From Breznakia pachnodae (GTDB taxonomy: Bacteria > Bacillota_I > Bacilli_A > Erysipelotrichales > Erysipelotrichaceae): a stretch of DNA of 64,000 bases. Positions 42,362-53,908 of this stretch are shown in pieces. The stretch covers positions 123,275 to 187,274 of the forward strand of contig NZ_JAUSUR010000009.1 of NCBI RefSeq assembly GCF_030814225.1, given 5' to 3'. A model generated the notes under the pieces. It did no database searches. It was not told where the DNA came from and was given only the letters and a program-made list of their open reading frames with translations. The position numbers and the translations under genes are program-made. How positions within the stretch are numbered: the stretch's first letter is position 1; each line of letters begins with the position of its first letter.

Positions 42362-42392
42362 AAAAAAAAGCAACAATTTGCATTGTTACTTT
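42362..42392 (-). terminator. Rho-independent terminator
   Basis: Hairpin AGTAACAA / TTGTTGCT (G-U tolerated) with eight T on the minus strand, right after the NlpC/P60-like gene. Confidence 0.85.
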
Positions 42393-42404
42393 TTGAATAT
42401 TTGA

Positions 42405-43802
42405 CTATAAGCGGATAACTACAAATCCAGAACCCATCCATGCACTTGCAAGTTTTGTTGTTCCCATGTAACCACCGTGAATTGCCATACCATTACCTGC
42501 ATAGATTGCAACGTGAGGTACTCCAGCACCACCATCTGCATAGTAGATAATGTCACCAGGTTGAGCATCAGCAACTGAAACTGTAGTTCCTAGGCTGATA
42601 TATCCTGCTGGTGCACTGTGGAAATTAATTCCAACAGCTTTTAATGAGTTTGTAACAAGCATTGTACAGTCTTGGTTTACACCAATTTGTGCATATGCTG
42701 CTGCAAGTACTGAACCTGCGTTTTCGTAACTTGCTGCGCTACTTGTTTCAACTACATCACTTGATGAACCAGTGTCAGTGTTAGAAGCAACTTCTTCCTC
42801 TTCTTTTTCTTCTTCTGTTTCATTAACTTTTACTTTTAAGCTTGCTTGTCCAACGTTACCGTTAGCATCTGTAGCTTTATAAGTAATTGTGTAATCTCCA
42901 GCTTCCCAACGAAGTTCATCCTTTTCAGGAACTTCACCTTCGATTGTGTAGTCTTCGATTACTCCATCATAGTTATCAGTAATTGATTGAACAAATGAAT
43001 GTCTGTTAAACGTATCTGTATCATCAATTTCAACTTCGTTTTGAGTTAAGTTGATTGTAGGCGCTTGTGTATCTACATATTTAACATTTAATGTATATGT
43101 ATGAACTGCACCATTTTCTTTTGTAACATCAGCTGTAGAATCATTAATTACTACTTTTCCAAAGTCATCTTTGTTGTAAGTTTCCTTTGTTTGAACAGTA
43201 AGTTGAATTTGTTCTTCACCTAATTCTTTCGTAGCTTCACGATCAACCGCAACAATATAGTTTCCGATTTCGTAACCTTCGCCACCATTTGCTAATGTAA
43301 CAGGTTTTGCTTCATATACTGCAGCTTCGTCATCTGCAAGTATTTCTTTAGCAACATCAACGATTGCACTGTCATCACCATAGTTGATTTCCATAACTTC
43401 ATCGTTATAAGTCTTTTCAACTTCCGGTGTTGTTTCTAACACCGCTGCGCTAACTTTAGAACGCCCTGCACCAGTAACTGTAATTGTCAATGCAAATACA
43501 ATCGCTGCTGCACTTGTTGTCATTACTAAGTGACGGAAATTAAAGTTCAACTTTTCAGCTGCAATCTTATTCATTTCTCTTATACCTGCTGCTGTTGCGA
43601 ATGTTAGAGATTTTGTCTTTTCAATTAATACAGGCATTAGTGTATTAAATGCAACCTTCGCTTTTGTAGCACATGCATAAGCAATCTTTATCATTGTATT
43701 AGTACCTTCCCTAAAGACTGGCCCTAAATAATTTTTTGTCTGTCGATATTTTTCTTTTGTAAATTCATTGAATTGCTCAATGAGTGTTTTCTTGGAATCC
43801 AT
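42405..43802 (-). CDS. Membrane-anchored NlpC/P60-like surface protein
   Basis: 465 residues from the ATG at 43800-43802 (AAAGGAG upstream). After about 90 charged residues there is one membrane helix (about 90-110, MTTSAAAIVFALTITV), then an extracytoplasmic part with an Ig-like DTQAPTINLTQNEVEI segment, an acidic Glu-rich linker, and a C-terminal NlpC/P60-like domain (AYAQIGVNQDC ... PHVAIYAGNGMAIHGG). The Cys and His of the peptidase are present; the DCSG motif reads DCTM. It likely cuts or binds peptidoglycan. Confidence 0.85.
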   Translation of the reverse strand: MDSKKTLIEQFNEFTKEKYRQTKNYLGPVFREGTNTMIKIAYACATKAKVAFNTLMPVLIEKTKSLTFATAAGIREMNKIAAEKLNFNFRHLVMTTSAAAIVFALTITVTGAGRSKVSAAVLETTPEVEKTYNDEVMEINYGDDSAIVDVAKEILADDEAAVYEAKPVTLANGGEGYEIGNYIVAVDREATKELGEEQIQLTVQTKETYNKDDFGKVVINDSTADVTKENGAVHTYTLNVKYVDTQAPTINLTQNEVEIDDTDTFNRHSFVQSITDNYDGVIEDYTIEGEVPEKDELRWEAGDYTITYKATDANGNVGQASLKVKVNETEEEKEEEEVASNTDTGSSSDVVETSSAASYENAGSVLAAAYAQIGVNQDCTMLVTNSLKAVGINFHSAPAGYISLGTTVSVADAQPGDIIYYADGGAGVPHVAIYAGNGMAIHGGYMGTTKLASAWMGSGFVVIRL

Positions 43803-43833
43803 GTTCTCACTCCTTTGCCTTTTCACAACTGCA

Positions 43834-43862
43834 ATAATATCACAGGAAAGCAAATGCGACAA
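43834..43862 (-). promoter_or_regulatory. Promoter of the NlpC/P60-like gene
   Basis: Minus-strand TTGTCG (43857-43862), 17-nt spacer, TATTAT (43834-43839), about 25 nt before the ribosome site. Confidence 0.6.
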
Positions 43863-43890
43863 CCAAATCCCAAACTTTCACACATTTAAA

Positions 43891-43916
43891 AAAAAGCCCA
43901 TAAACAGTGGCTTTTT
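43891..43916 (-). terminator. Rho-independent terminator
   Basis: Perfect stem AAAAAGCC / GGCTTTTT with a 10-nt loop, T-run on the minus strand. It ends the mscL transcript before the NlpC/P60 promoter. Confidence 0.85.
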
Positions 43917-43931
43917 CACACATTTTGTGAT

Positions 43932-44009
43932 TTGTATTAAGCCCCTAAAACAGTTCTCAAATGAGCCGTTGAACTAAGGGTTTGCGAGCGTACTAATGAA
44001 CTAATACAA
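43932..44009. other. Nested inverted repeats downstream of mscL (possible structured RNA)
   Basis: TTGTATTA (43932-43939) pairs with TAATACAA (44002-44009); inside, CCCT (43943-43946) pairs with AGGG (43977-43980), GTTC with GAAC (43953-43956, 43971-43974) and CTCA with TGAG. No protein frame fits. The hairpins are nested, not terminator-like, and lie in the mscL 3' region on the minus strand. Confidence 0.4.
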
Positions 44010-44035
44010 CAAGATTTTTATACATTGTTTGCAAT

Positions 44036-44428
44036 CTATTTACTTTTTATAGCATCTCTAATTTCTTCCAAAATTACAATTTCTGCAGATTTTGCTGGAG
44101 CTGCTTCTTGTTTTTCTTTTCTTGTAAACTTGCCAATTATGCGAATTGCAACAAAAATACAGAATGCAATTAATACGAAATCTATAATATTTTGAATGAA
44201 TGATCCATACTTTAATAATACATCTTCTCCATTACTAGATCCGATTACCATCGTCCAAGATGCCATTTCGCTTGTATTAAGAACTGTAGAAATTAAAGGG
44301 GTAATAATATCTTCAACTAAAGAAGATACGATCTTGCTGAAGGCTCCCCCAATTACAACCCCAACAGCTAAGTCTAAAACATTACCACGTAATGCAAAGC
44401 TTTTAAAGTCCTCGATAAATTGTTTCAT
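44036..44428 (-). CDS. mscL: Large-conductance mechanosensitive channel
   Basis: 130 residues from the ATG at 44426-44428 (AAAGGAG upstream). The N-terminal FIEDFKSFALRGNVLDLAVGVVIGGAF helix and VSSLVEDIITPLI are the MscL signature; a second membrane helix is at about 75-98 (FIQNIIDFVLIAFCIFVAI). It opens under turgor stress to release solutes. Confidence 0.96.
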   Translation of the reverse strand: MKQFIEDFKSFALRGNVLDLAVGVVIGGAFSKIVSSLVEDIITPLISTVLNTSEMASWTMVIGSSNGEDVLLKYGSFIQNIIDFVLIAFCIFVAIRIIGKFTRKEKQEAAPAKSAEIVILEEIRDAIKSK

Positions 44429-44511
44429 TTCACTATCTCCTTTCACTTCTTAACTATTATACCTTATATATAAGAATTTCTCATATCATATACTTTACTT
44501 TTTTCGAAAAT

Positions 44512-44533
44512 AAAACAGAACGAATGTTCTGTT

Positions 44534-44535
<2 letters not shown>
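44512..44535 (-). terminator. Rho-independent terminator
   Basis: Perfect 10-bp stem AAAACAGAAC / GTTCTGTTTT, 4-nt loop, ATTTT on the minus strand. Overlaps the purA stop. Confidence 0.9.
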
Positions 44536-45832
<1,297 letters not shown>

Positions 45833-45954
45833 CTATAAGTACCAAAGTACTTATCCTTTCTGTTTCATTTGACATTTTATCCATTGATATTATAATACAG
45901 GCATAGGCATAAGTATAATTAATATTCAATATATTATACATAAGAGGTACTTAT

Positions 45955-46839
45955 ATGAAAACTAAACTGGATAATTATCGAATTTTCTATGAAGTAGCAC
46001 GATTAACTTCATTTTCTAAAGCTGCAGAAAAACTGTATGTATCACAATCCGCAATCTCTCAATCAATTAAACAGTTAGAAGATGATCTGGATTGTGTATT
46101 GTTTCATCGCCATCATAAGAAAACTTCACTAACCCAAGAAGGACAGATTCTTTATGATTACGTTAAAACGGCAATGAACTCAATTGATATAGCAGAACAA
46201 CGTATTAATAATTTAAAAAGTTTGGATGATGGAAAACTCACCATTGGTGCCGCTGACACAATTACTACCAATGTCCTGCTTCCTTATTTAGAACTATTCC
46301 ATAATCAATATCCTAATATTCATTTACAGGTACTGAATGCAACATCATTAGAAATGATTGATTTAATTAAAAGTGGTGATGTAGATTTAGCTTTTGTGAA
46401 TCTACCAATTGATGATCCTGATCTAAAAATTATACCATGCATTGAAATTCATGATATATTTGTTGCAAGTTCATCTAGAAAATTAAAAAAGGAATATACA
46501 AGAGAAGAGATTGCTAAACTTCCAATCATCTTATTGGAAGGAAATTCAATTTCAAAACAATTTGTATTATCTGAATTTTTGAAGAGTGGAGTTAGTCTAG
46601 AACCACACATTGAAAGTGGTGCACATGAATTATTATTACAGTTCGCTAAAATCAATCTTGGAATCTCTTGTGTTATTGAGGAGTTTTCATTAGATTATTT
46701 AAAAGATAAATCACTACAAAAATTAAATCTTAAAAAGCCACTACCTAAAAGATCAATTGGTTATATCTATCAAAAGTATTTTCCGCTAAGTAGTGCAGCG
46801 GATGCTTTTATTGCATTAGTTGATAACCATAATACATAA
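45955..46839 (+). CDS. LysR-family transcriptional regulator
   Basis: 294 residues. Winged helix 1-65 (YRIFYEVARLTSFSKAAEKLYVSQSAISQSIKQLEDDL) then a periplasmic-binding-like effector part (about 90-290). Divergent from purA and 14 nt before the glycerophosphodiesterase gene on its own strand, so the latter is a possible target. Co-inducer unknown. Confidence 0.9.
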   Translation: MKTKLDNYRIFYEVARLTSFSKAAEKLYVSQSAISQSIKQLEDDLDCVLFHRHHKKTSLTQEGQILYDYVKTAMNSIDIAEQRINNLKSLDDGKLTIGAADTITTNVLLPYLELFHNQYPNIHLQVLNATSLEMIDLIKSGDVDLAFVNLPIDDPDLKIIPCIEIHDIFVASSSRKLKKEYTREEIAKLPIILLEGNSISKQFVLSEFLKSGVSLEPHIESGAHELLLQFAKINLGISCVIEEFSLDYLKDKSLQKLNLKKPLPKRSIGYIYQKYFPLSSAADAFIALVDNHNT

Positions 46840-46852
46840 GAAATGAGGCCCT

Positions 46853-48676
46853 ATGATTAACCAAGTAAAATCATTTATAAAACTACTTCCTAAACTATTT
46901 CTTTTATCAGTTGCTATTTATATAGTAAACAACTATGTCGTCACAGGAGTTATCTCTTTTATATTACAGTTTGCACTTAGAGTTACAGGAATCCAAATTG
47001 CATTTAATATGTCAATCTTGGAGTTTGTTTTAACCATTCCTGGTTTCATCTGCTTCTTTATTGCGACCTTTATTATTACAATCACCATTTATTACGAATA
47101 TGCTCTTATTATTTTATGCGTACATAATTGGCGAAACAATACGAAAACAACATATAAAACAATCCTAGTAAATGCACTGTACTCTTTAAAGAATCTGAAA
47201 CACATCAGTAGTATTGGCTTCTTGATTTATGCATTTGCTTTACTTCCTTTATCCACATTAGGCCTTCATTCTTCTTTTGTAAGTAGAGTTATGATCCCTA
47301 ATTTCGTTAGTGGTGAGATTGCCAAGTTCTCATGGGGCTCTATTGTTTTATTATTAATCCCTATTATATTAGCACTAGTCTTTTTTCTTTTGATTTACAC
47401 CCTGCCGGCTATGATATTAGAAAACCAAAATTTCTATCGTGCAATGAAAAGTAGTATTCGTAACATCAAAAAATCTTACAAACAATTTTTCATTACAATC
47501 ATCATCTATATAAGTATATGGTTGGTTTTACATTGGATACCAAACTATTTATATGAACAAGCGTTTCATTCATCTATTATTAGTATTGGAATGATTTTTG
47601 AACATTATCATTTTTCCTGGCAATTCTTCTTACTACTACCTATAACGATTTTATACTTTATTGGTAACGTTATGTTGATGCCTCTATTACTTTCACTTAT
47701 AACAATAAATTATCGATTATCTGACAATACAAAACAAGCAATCAATTTACGTTTAAGTGAACTATATACAAAGCAGTTTTCTAACTTAAGATTTATTAAA
47801 GCAATCAATACAAAGCCTAAATTGAAAACCTTATGTAAGTTACTAATCTTCATCCTTTGTTTGGCATTGGGAAGTAGTACCTACTCGGTCTTAAGAGTTC
47901 CAGAAGCATTACATAAACCAATTGTTATAGGTCACCGAGGAAGTGATAAAGGAGTAGAAAATACAATTGAAGCAATTCAAGGTGCCATAGATGCAAATGC
48001 TGAATATGCAGAGATTGATATCCTATTATCAAAAGATGGGGTTCCTATGGTTATTCATGATACCAACCTTTCACGATTGGCAAACCAGGATGTGAATGTT
48101 TATGATCTGACAGCTGCAGAATTATCAGGACTGACATTATCTCAAAATGGGTATGAAGGGAAAATCTCGACATTAGATGAAGTAATTACCTACTGTGATG
48201 GAAAAATTGATTTAGTTATTGAATTGAAGCTACATGGAAAAGAAGAAAAGAATCTAATTGACGAGATTATGAAAGTCGTTGATAAGTATGACTATGAAGA
48301 ACATATTATGTTCTTGTCTCTTGATTATCAATTGGTTGAGGAAGCAAATACAAAGCACCCAAGTATAGATGCTGGATTCTGTGTATTTGGTGAAATTGGT
48401 ATTCTTGATTCATCAATTATAAAAAGTATGAACATTGATTTCATCTTCATTGAAGAATCGATGGCAACAGCTGAGAACATTTATAAGTTTAGAGCCTCTT
48501 GGATTCCTGTATATGTCTGGACAGCTAATGATGCAATAGATATGAAAAAATATCTAGATGCTGGAATATTAGGAATTGTAAGTGATAAACCCTATATTGC
48601 TAGAACTGTAGTTGATCAATTTATAGAATATACAAAAATTGAGTTTTTAGAAGAATACGAGTGGAAATTGGATTAG
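46853..48676 (+). CDS. Glycerophosphodiester phosphodiesterase with membrane domain
   Basis: 607 residues. The first 340 residues hold about eight membrane helices; the C-terminal 245 are a GDPD domain: VIGHRGSDKGVENTIEA near 359 with the catalytic His-Arg, EIDILLSKDGVPMVIHDTNLS with Glu and His, and LVIELK. The YqiK/YhdW-like layout splits glycerophosphodiesters at the outer face. Start has GAGG. The next small membrane gene overlaps the end at 48661-48676 in another frame; the starts preferred are not overlapping. Confidence 0.9.
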   Translation: MINQVKSFIKLLPKLFLLSVAIYIVNNYVVTGVISFILQFALRVTGIQIAFNMSILEFVLTIPGFICFFIATFIITITIYYEYALIILCVHNWRNNTKTTYKTILVNALYSLKNLKHISSIGFLIYAFALLPLSTLGLHSSFVSRVMIPNFVSGEIAKFSWGSIVLLLIPIILALVFFLLIYTLPAMILENQNFYRAMKSSIRNIKKSYKQFFITIIIYISIWLVLHWIPNYLYEQAFHSSIISIGMIFEHYHFSWQFFLLLPITILYFIGNVMLMPLLLSLITINYRLSDNTKQAINLRLSELYTKQFSNLRFIKAINTKPKLKTLCKLLIFILCLALGSSTYSVLRVPEALHKPIVIGHRGSDKGVENTIEAIQGAIDANAEYAEIDILLSKDGVPMVIHDTNLSRLANQDVNVYDLTAAELSGLTLSQNGYEGKISTLDEVITYCDGKIDLVIELKLHGKEEKNLIDEIMKVVDKYDYEEHIMFLSLDYQLVEEANTKHPSIDAGFCVFGEIGILDSSIIKSMNIDFIFIEESMATAENIYKFRASWIPVYVWTANDAIDMKKYLDAGILGIVSDKPYIARTVVDQFIEYTKIEFLEEYEWKLD

Positions 48677-48693
48677 GATATGGAGGTAATTAT

Positions 48694-49062
48694 ATGAAAC
48701 CAACTACAATTACAAAACACAGTAAAATAATAAATATTTTATTGATTATTACTTCTTTATCTATATTAACTATATGGACTGTTTTCGAAGTTAACACTTA
48801 TTATATTTCCACCGCTACAATAACTATGCTTGATTCGGCAAATCTTGTTTATAAAATAATTTCAGGTATTCTCTTATTATATAGTAGTGTCATTTTCTAT
48901 AATAATTTTAAAAATACAGAAAAAATTGATGGTCTTCTTTATATGTTAATCGCATCTATTTTCATGCTCATCCTTTCCTTACTAAACGTAGTATATGGAA
49001 TACTTATTTGGATGCTTGCGGGTGTATCATTGTACAGACTAATAAAACAAACAAAAACATAA
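48694..49062 (+). CDS. Small membrane protein, unknown function
   Basis: 122 residues from the ATG at 48694 (GGAGG upstream), with three or four membrane helices (about 12-30, 47-67, 80-100, 103-115). No family recognised. 17 nt after the GDPD gene, probably co-transcribed. Confidence 0.75.
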   Translation: MKPTTITKHSKIINILLIITSLSILTIWTVFEVNTYYISTATITMLDSANLVYKIISGILLLYSSVIFYNNFKNTEKIDGLLYMLIASIFMLILSLLNVVYGILIWMLAGVSLYRLIKQTKT

Positions 49063-49080
49063 CCTAGTAAGTTATGTTTT
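49054..49080. terminator. Bidirectional terminator
   Basis: Perfect stem AAAACATAAC / GTTATGTTTT with a 7-nt loop between convergent genes, overlapping both stops. Confidence 0.85.
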
Positions 49081-49890
49081 TGTTTGCTTATTTTCTGATA
49101 GTTCTATTTCTACAATCTCACCAATCTTTTGAAAGCCTACATTTTGATATGATTTATTTGCTGGAAGATATGCTTTATCTGCATAGAGCATAGGTATCTT
49201 TTCCATTTCCAATATCTTATTACAAAGAGCATACATAAGCATTGCAGAGTATCCTTTTCTTCTTTCCTCTGGTTTCGTAAATACACAGTTAATCCGAATC
49301 ACTGTATCACTATCATAATTCAATTTTCCAATCGTTACTATTTCTTGTTGCTCATTTCTCCACACATAAAACGTAGGATTACTAATAAGACCACTGGCGT
49401 CCTCTAGTGCATCTTCCCGTGACAATCCTGTATGATCTATTTCTTCATCATAACCAATCAAAAAATCAGCTATTATTTTATTTTCATCTTTCTTAGCATA
49501 ATCAATTGTTCCACTTATTTCTACATTGAGTTTTGGTTTCTTATTAATATATGCATTCATGATTACAGTGTTATTAATAATATATGGATACAGTTCTCTT
49601 AGATTTTCATATACATTATTTTTCACAATCACCATCTTTAAATTATGGTTTATTACTCTATCCTTTATATACTCCATTAATTCTTTTGATTCAATATCGT
49701 TTAGTTTATTAGAATTCCAAATCCACATTGGAAAAAACTTATTCCCTTGTACTGCCATAATCGTGTTCGTTGAATTAACAGCACAGTAAATATCATCTAA
49801 TTTCAGCATAGCATCAATCAAAGGAAATACATTTCTTTCTTTTGCAAATTCATCATTGATAGTCAGTTCTTCTTTACTTACTTCTATCAT
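49072..49890 (-). CDS. GNAT-family acetyltransferase
   Basis: 272 residues from the ATG at 49888-49890 (AAGGTGG upstream; a GTG 4 codons earlier is nearer the site). C-terminal GNAT motif: RINCVFTKPEERRKGYSAMLMYALCNKILEMEKIPMLYAD, with the R-x-x-G loop and NKSYQNVGFQKIGE at the end. The N-terminal half is less clear. Substrate unknown. Confidence 0.85.
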   Translation of the reverse strand: MIEVSKEELTINDEFAKERNVFPLIDAMLKLDDIYCAVNSTNTIMAVQGNKFFPMWIWNSNKLNDIESKELMEYIKDRVINHNLKMVIVKNNVYENLRELYPYIINNTVIMNAYINKKPKLNVEISGTIDYAKKDENKIIADFLIGYDEEIDHTGLSREDALEDASGLISNPTFYVWRNEQQEIVTIGKLNYDSDTVIRINCVFTKPEERRKGYSAMLMYALCNKILEMEKIPMLYADKAYLPANKSYQNVGFQKIGEIVEIELSENKQTKT

Positions 49891-49911
49891 ACATTTTACC
49901 ACCTTATAAAA

Positions 49912-50652
49912 TTAATCCATTATTAATATAGACTCATAATATTTTTCTTGAAAACTTATTATTTCTAATATCTCTTCTTTTGAAAATTTCATATCTTTAG
50001 GAGTTACAATCCATTTATCTTCATTATCATCAATTCTATAAACAATAGCAATCACTTTTCCTTTACATTCATCTACAGGTTTATTAACTCCTAACAAATA
50101 AATATCTTGTTCATCACCATCTCCACCAATAATTCCTTCGATATATCCATAATTAACTGGATATATCATATCAGGATATTTTGGATGTGCTGTTCCTAAT
50201 GGACGATCGATTTTGACTTTAACATCCATTCCAATTATTTGATTGCTATTTTGGTATAAACCTACACTACTCCAATCGAAATTTTTCATCTGATTATAAA
50301 ATAAGACATTTAGTTCATCATACTCATTTGAACTTAACCATTTGTACCTGTCATGTTCTTCAGATAAAACAACTTCTGTTTTTTCTCCTAAAATTTCACA
50401 GTAGTAAATTACACCAACTATCTGATGTTGATTAGTTTCATCTACGTAATTCCATGAATCCACCATTTTTCTTGGTGTTACCTCAAATCCAGTTTCTTCA
50501 AATATTTCTCGTTTTAATGCATCTTCAACGGTCTCACCAAATTGAACTCGTCCTCCAGGCAACTCATATTTATCATGTGTCACTTTTTGCTTATGCATAA
50601 CCAAAAACTTACCATCTTTTATTATTAATCCTTTTATGCCAATTTCTATCAT
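49912..50652 (-). CDS. NUDIX hydrolase fused to a pyrophosphatase-like domain
   Basis: 246 residues from the ATG at 50650-50652. Residues 1-140 are NUDIX: GGRVQFGETVEDALKREIFEETGF holds the complete box. Residues about 143-246 (DVKVKIDRPLGTAHPKYP, YPVNYGYIEGIIGGDGDEQDIYLLG, VIAIVYRIDDNEDKWIV) resemble the small Bacillota inorganic-pyrophosphatase family with its Asp-rich loop. NUDIX hydrolysis of NTPs releases pyrophosphate, which the second domain could destroy. Substrate unknown. The frame is open 25 codons more; those are not counted. Confidence 0.85.
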   Translation of the reverse strand: MIEIGIKGLIIKDGKFLVMHKQKVTHDKYELPGGRVQFGETVEDALKREIFEETGFEVTPRKMVDSWNYVDETNQHQIVGVIYYCEILGEKTEVVLSEEHDRYKWLSSNEYDELNVLFYNQMKNFDWSSVGLYQNSNQIIGMDVKVKIDRPLGTAHPKYPDMIYPVNYGYIEGIIGGDGDEQDIYLLGVNKPVDECKGKVIAIVYRIDDNEDKWIVTPKDMKFSKEEILEIISFQEKYYESILIMD

Positions 50653-50837
50653 CTTTTTTCTCCTATAAATATAATAACCATATAAATAAAGTATATTTCC
50701 CTTTAATCGATTAACTGTATTTCGCAAGTTTTTATCTGTAATTAGTTTAATTATAATTTTCTTCTAACTAACTGTCAAAAATAGTTTATAGTTATATGAT
50801 TTAGATTTAAAAATTTTACCAACTTATCAAAAGCCAT

Positions 50838-50891
50838 AATATCATTTTATTATTACTATTCTCTCAATATCATATTTTATTATTACTACTT
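50838..50891 (+). repeat. Two imperfect tandem repeats, about 29 bp
   Basis: AATATCATTTTATTATTACTA (split as AATATCATTTTATTATTACT) recurs from 50867 with one added base, just upstream of the hypothetical gene at 50926. AT-rich; possibly a regulator site or slippage remnant. Confidence 0.5.
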
Positions 50892-50925
50892 CGTGTATAC
50901 TTATAACTATAAAGGGGATACTATT

Positions 50926-51711
50926 ATGAAAAAAACTGATAATAATTTAGATGAACTAATAAGAGCCATAGCTGCTGCGGATGGTGTAACAGATGAGAAA
51001 GAGATAGCTTTAAGAAAAGCAAGATTCATACAAGAAGAGGAAGAATTTGTAAATAGACAAAGGCAAATTCGTGCCAAAGCAAAAACAAAGACAAATCATG
51101 AGGACAATAAACCTTCTAAGAATTTTGAGGAATATTTGTATAAGAAAATAATAAATGCCTTTGACCAGTGGGATGAAAAAGATATTTATTCTATTTCCTT
51201 TTTGGTATATTCTAATGGATCTCATACATATAAAAAATTTAGTAATCTTACCATATTTGATATTTCATGCAATTTGGAATCTTATTACAATAAAGAAGTT
51301 AATCGCTTACCTGCCCCTTCTTTTATGAGCTTAGAAGCGCATTTAGGAGAACAACGCTGGAATTATGCCATGCTTGAACAAGATACTGTAGAAATTATCA
51401 ACAAGGATAACTTCAACATTTTAATTGATTGGTATCAAAAAGAGGGTATAGAAAATATTGGTTATGAGGATTATGATAATAATTTAGGACCTGTAGGATA
51501 TCGTGAACTTCTTCATGCTATTACTAATGTTACGAAACGTATTCAAGAAGAAGATTATTTCTTTAAGAAGTTTAATCGACGCATCCCTATCATTATTCAG
51601 GATTTAGAATCTACACATGCTCCAATCTCAGCGACTCAAGAAGCTAACATTCATGATGAAGCTTCCGAGTTTTTGGATTATGCTAAAAAGTATTTATATT
51701 TCCCTTCCTAA
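50926..51711 (+). CDS. Hypothetical protein, possibly DUF4303-like
   Basis: 261 residues from the ATG at 50926 (AAAGGGGA upstream). After a charged, coiled-coil-like N-terminus (10-65) comes a globular part (YSISFLVYSNGSHTYKKFSN ... NFNILIDWYQKEGIENIGYEDYD) recalling DUF4303-type or immunity-like proteins, which I cannot confirm. Isolated by AT-rich gaps on both sides, and AT-rich itself. Function unknown. Confidence 0.7.
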   Translation: MKKTDNNLDELIRAIAAADGVTDEKEIALRKARFIQEEEEFVNRQRQIRAKAKTKTNHEDNKPSKNFEEYLYKKIINAFDQWDEKDIYSISFLVYSNGSHTYKKFSNLTIFDISCNLESYYNKEVNRLPAPSFMSLEAHLGEQRWNYAMLEQDTVEIINKDNFNILIDWYQKEGIENIGYEDYDNNLGPVGYRELLHAITNVTKRIQEEDYFFKKFNRRIPIIIQDLESTHAPISATQEANIHDEASEFLDYAKKYLYFPS

Positions 51712-52017
51712 GTAAATTTTTATCAAATAATAGTTTGAAAGTTCAGTCAAACTTACTTGTAGAATATTATTAATTTCTTAATCATCTTCAAATTCATTAA
51801 AACTAGATAATTATTTATTCCAATTTATTTTGCTCATTAACAACTATATTATTGTATACACTGGATGGAAATCAAATCAATGTATAACTTCTGTACAGCG
51901 TATGCTATTGATTACTTCTAATCAACAATACTTACTTGTTTATTAAAAATCTATTCCTTTTTATCCTAAACATTTTCCTTTTTTCAGCCTGTACTTTTAT
52001 TTATTGAAGTATAGAAA
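51712..52017. other. AT-rich intergenic region without recognised genes
   Basis: About 300 nt of AT-rich sequence. A weak inverted repeat AGTTTGA / TCAAACT (51732-51753) may end the gene before it. No start, frame or RNA signature seen. Confidence 0.6.
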
Positions 52018-52061
52018 AATACGCAAATACAACATAAAATTTTACGTTGTATTTGCGTATT
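52018..52061 (-). terminator. Rho-independent terminator of lysS
   Basis: Perfect 16-bp inverted repeat AATACGCAAATACAAC / GTTGTATTTGCGTATT with a 12-nt loop, T-run on the minus side. Confidence 0.85.
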
Positions 52062-52108
52062 ACTTTATCTAAGTTTAATACAAATGTTATTCAATGCAGA
52101 ATATACTT

Positions 52109-53608
<1,500 letters not shown>

Positions 53609-53616
53609 TTATAATA

Positions 53617-53850
53617 TAAAAACTCTCATCCGTATAGGGACGAGAGTTATCATCGTGGTACCACCCTAATTCACTAATAAATTGCTTTATTAGTCTTAGT
53701 AACTAATTTCTAGTTAATTCGTATTACGTGAATCAAACGCTTGACTCCAAGTCTTTATTCATCAAATGACATCACTATCCTTTTCCACCTTACCAGGACT
53801 CTCTAGAGCTGTTTCATTGATTACTCATCTCTTCTTCGTCAATTATCAAT
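53617..53850 (-). promoter_or_regulatory. T-box leader of lysS
   Basis: On the minus strand: Stem I signs AGAGAGTCCTGGTAAGGTGGAA; T-box motif TTAGGGTGGTACCACG (53654-53669); terminator AACTCTCGTCC / GGATGAGAGTT (53621-53648) with T-run. Lys codons AAA/AAG are present in the region where the specifier is expected (AATAAAGACTTGG). Confidence 0.9.
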
Positions 53851-53857
53851 CGTTATC

Positions 53858-53886
53858 ATTTTAGTAAGTTTCGCTTAGTTTGTCAA
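53858..53886 (-). promoter_or_regulatory. lysS promoter
   Basis: Minus-strand TTGACA (53881-53886), 17-nt spacer, TAAAAT (53858-53863), leading straight into the T-box. Confidence 0.85.
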
Positions 53887-53908
53887 CAAAAACCCAAAAT
53901 ATCTGCTT

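Noticed and set aside
43932..44009. c-di-AMP riboswitch before the NlpC/P60 gene
   Set aside because: I could not match the ydaO/yuaA core sequence; the element also lies before a terminator, not after the gene's promoter.
50838..50891. CRISPR array
   Set aside because: Only two imperfect AT-rich copies, with no spacers and no cas genes.
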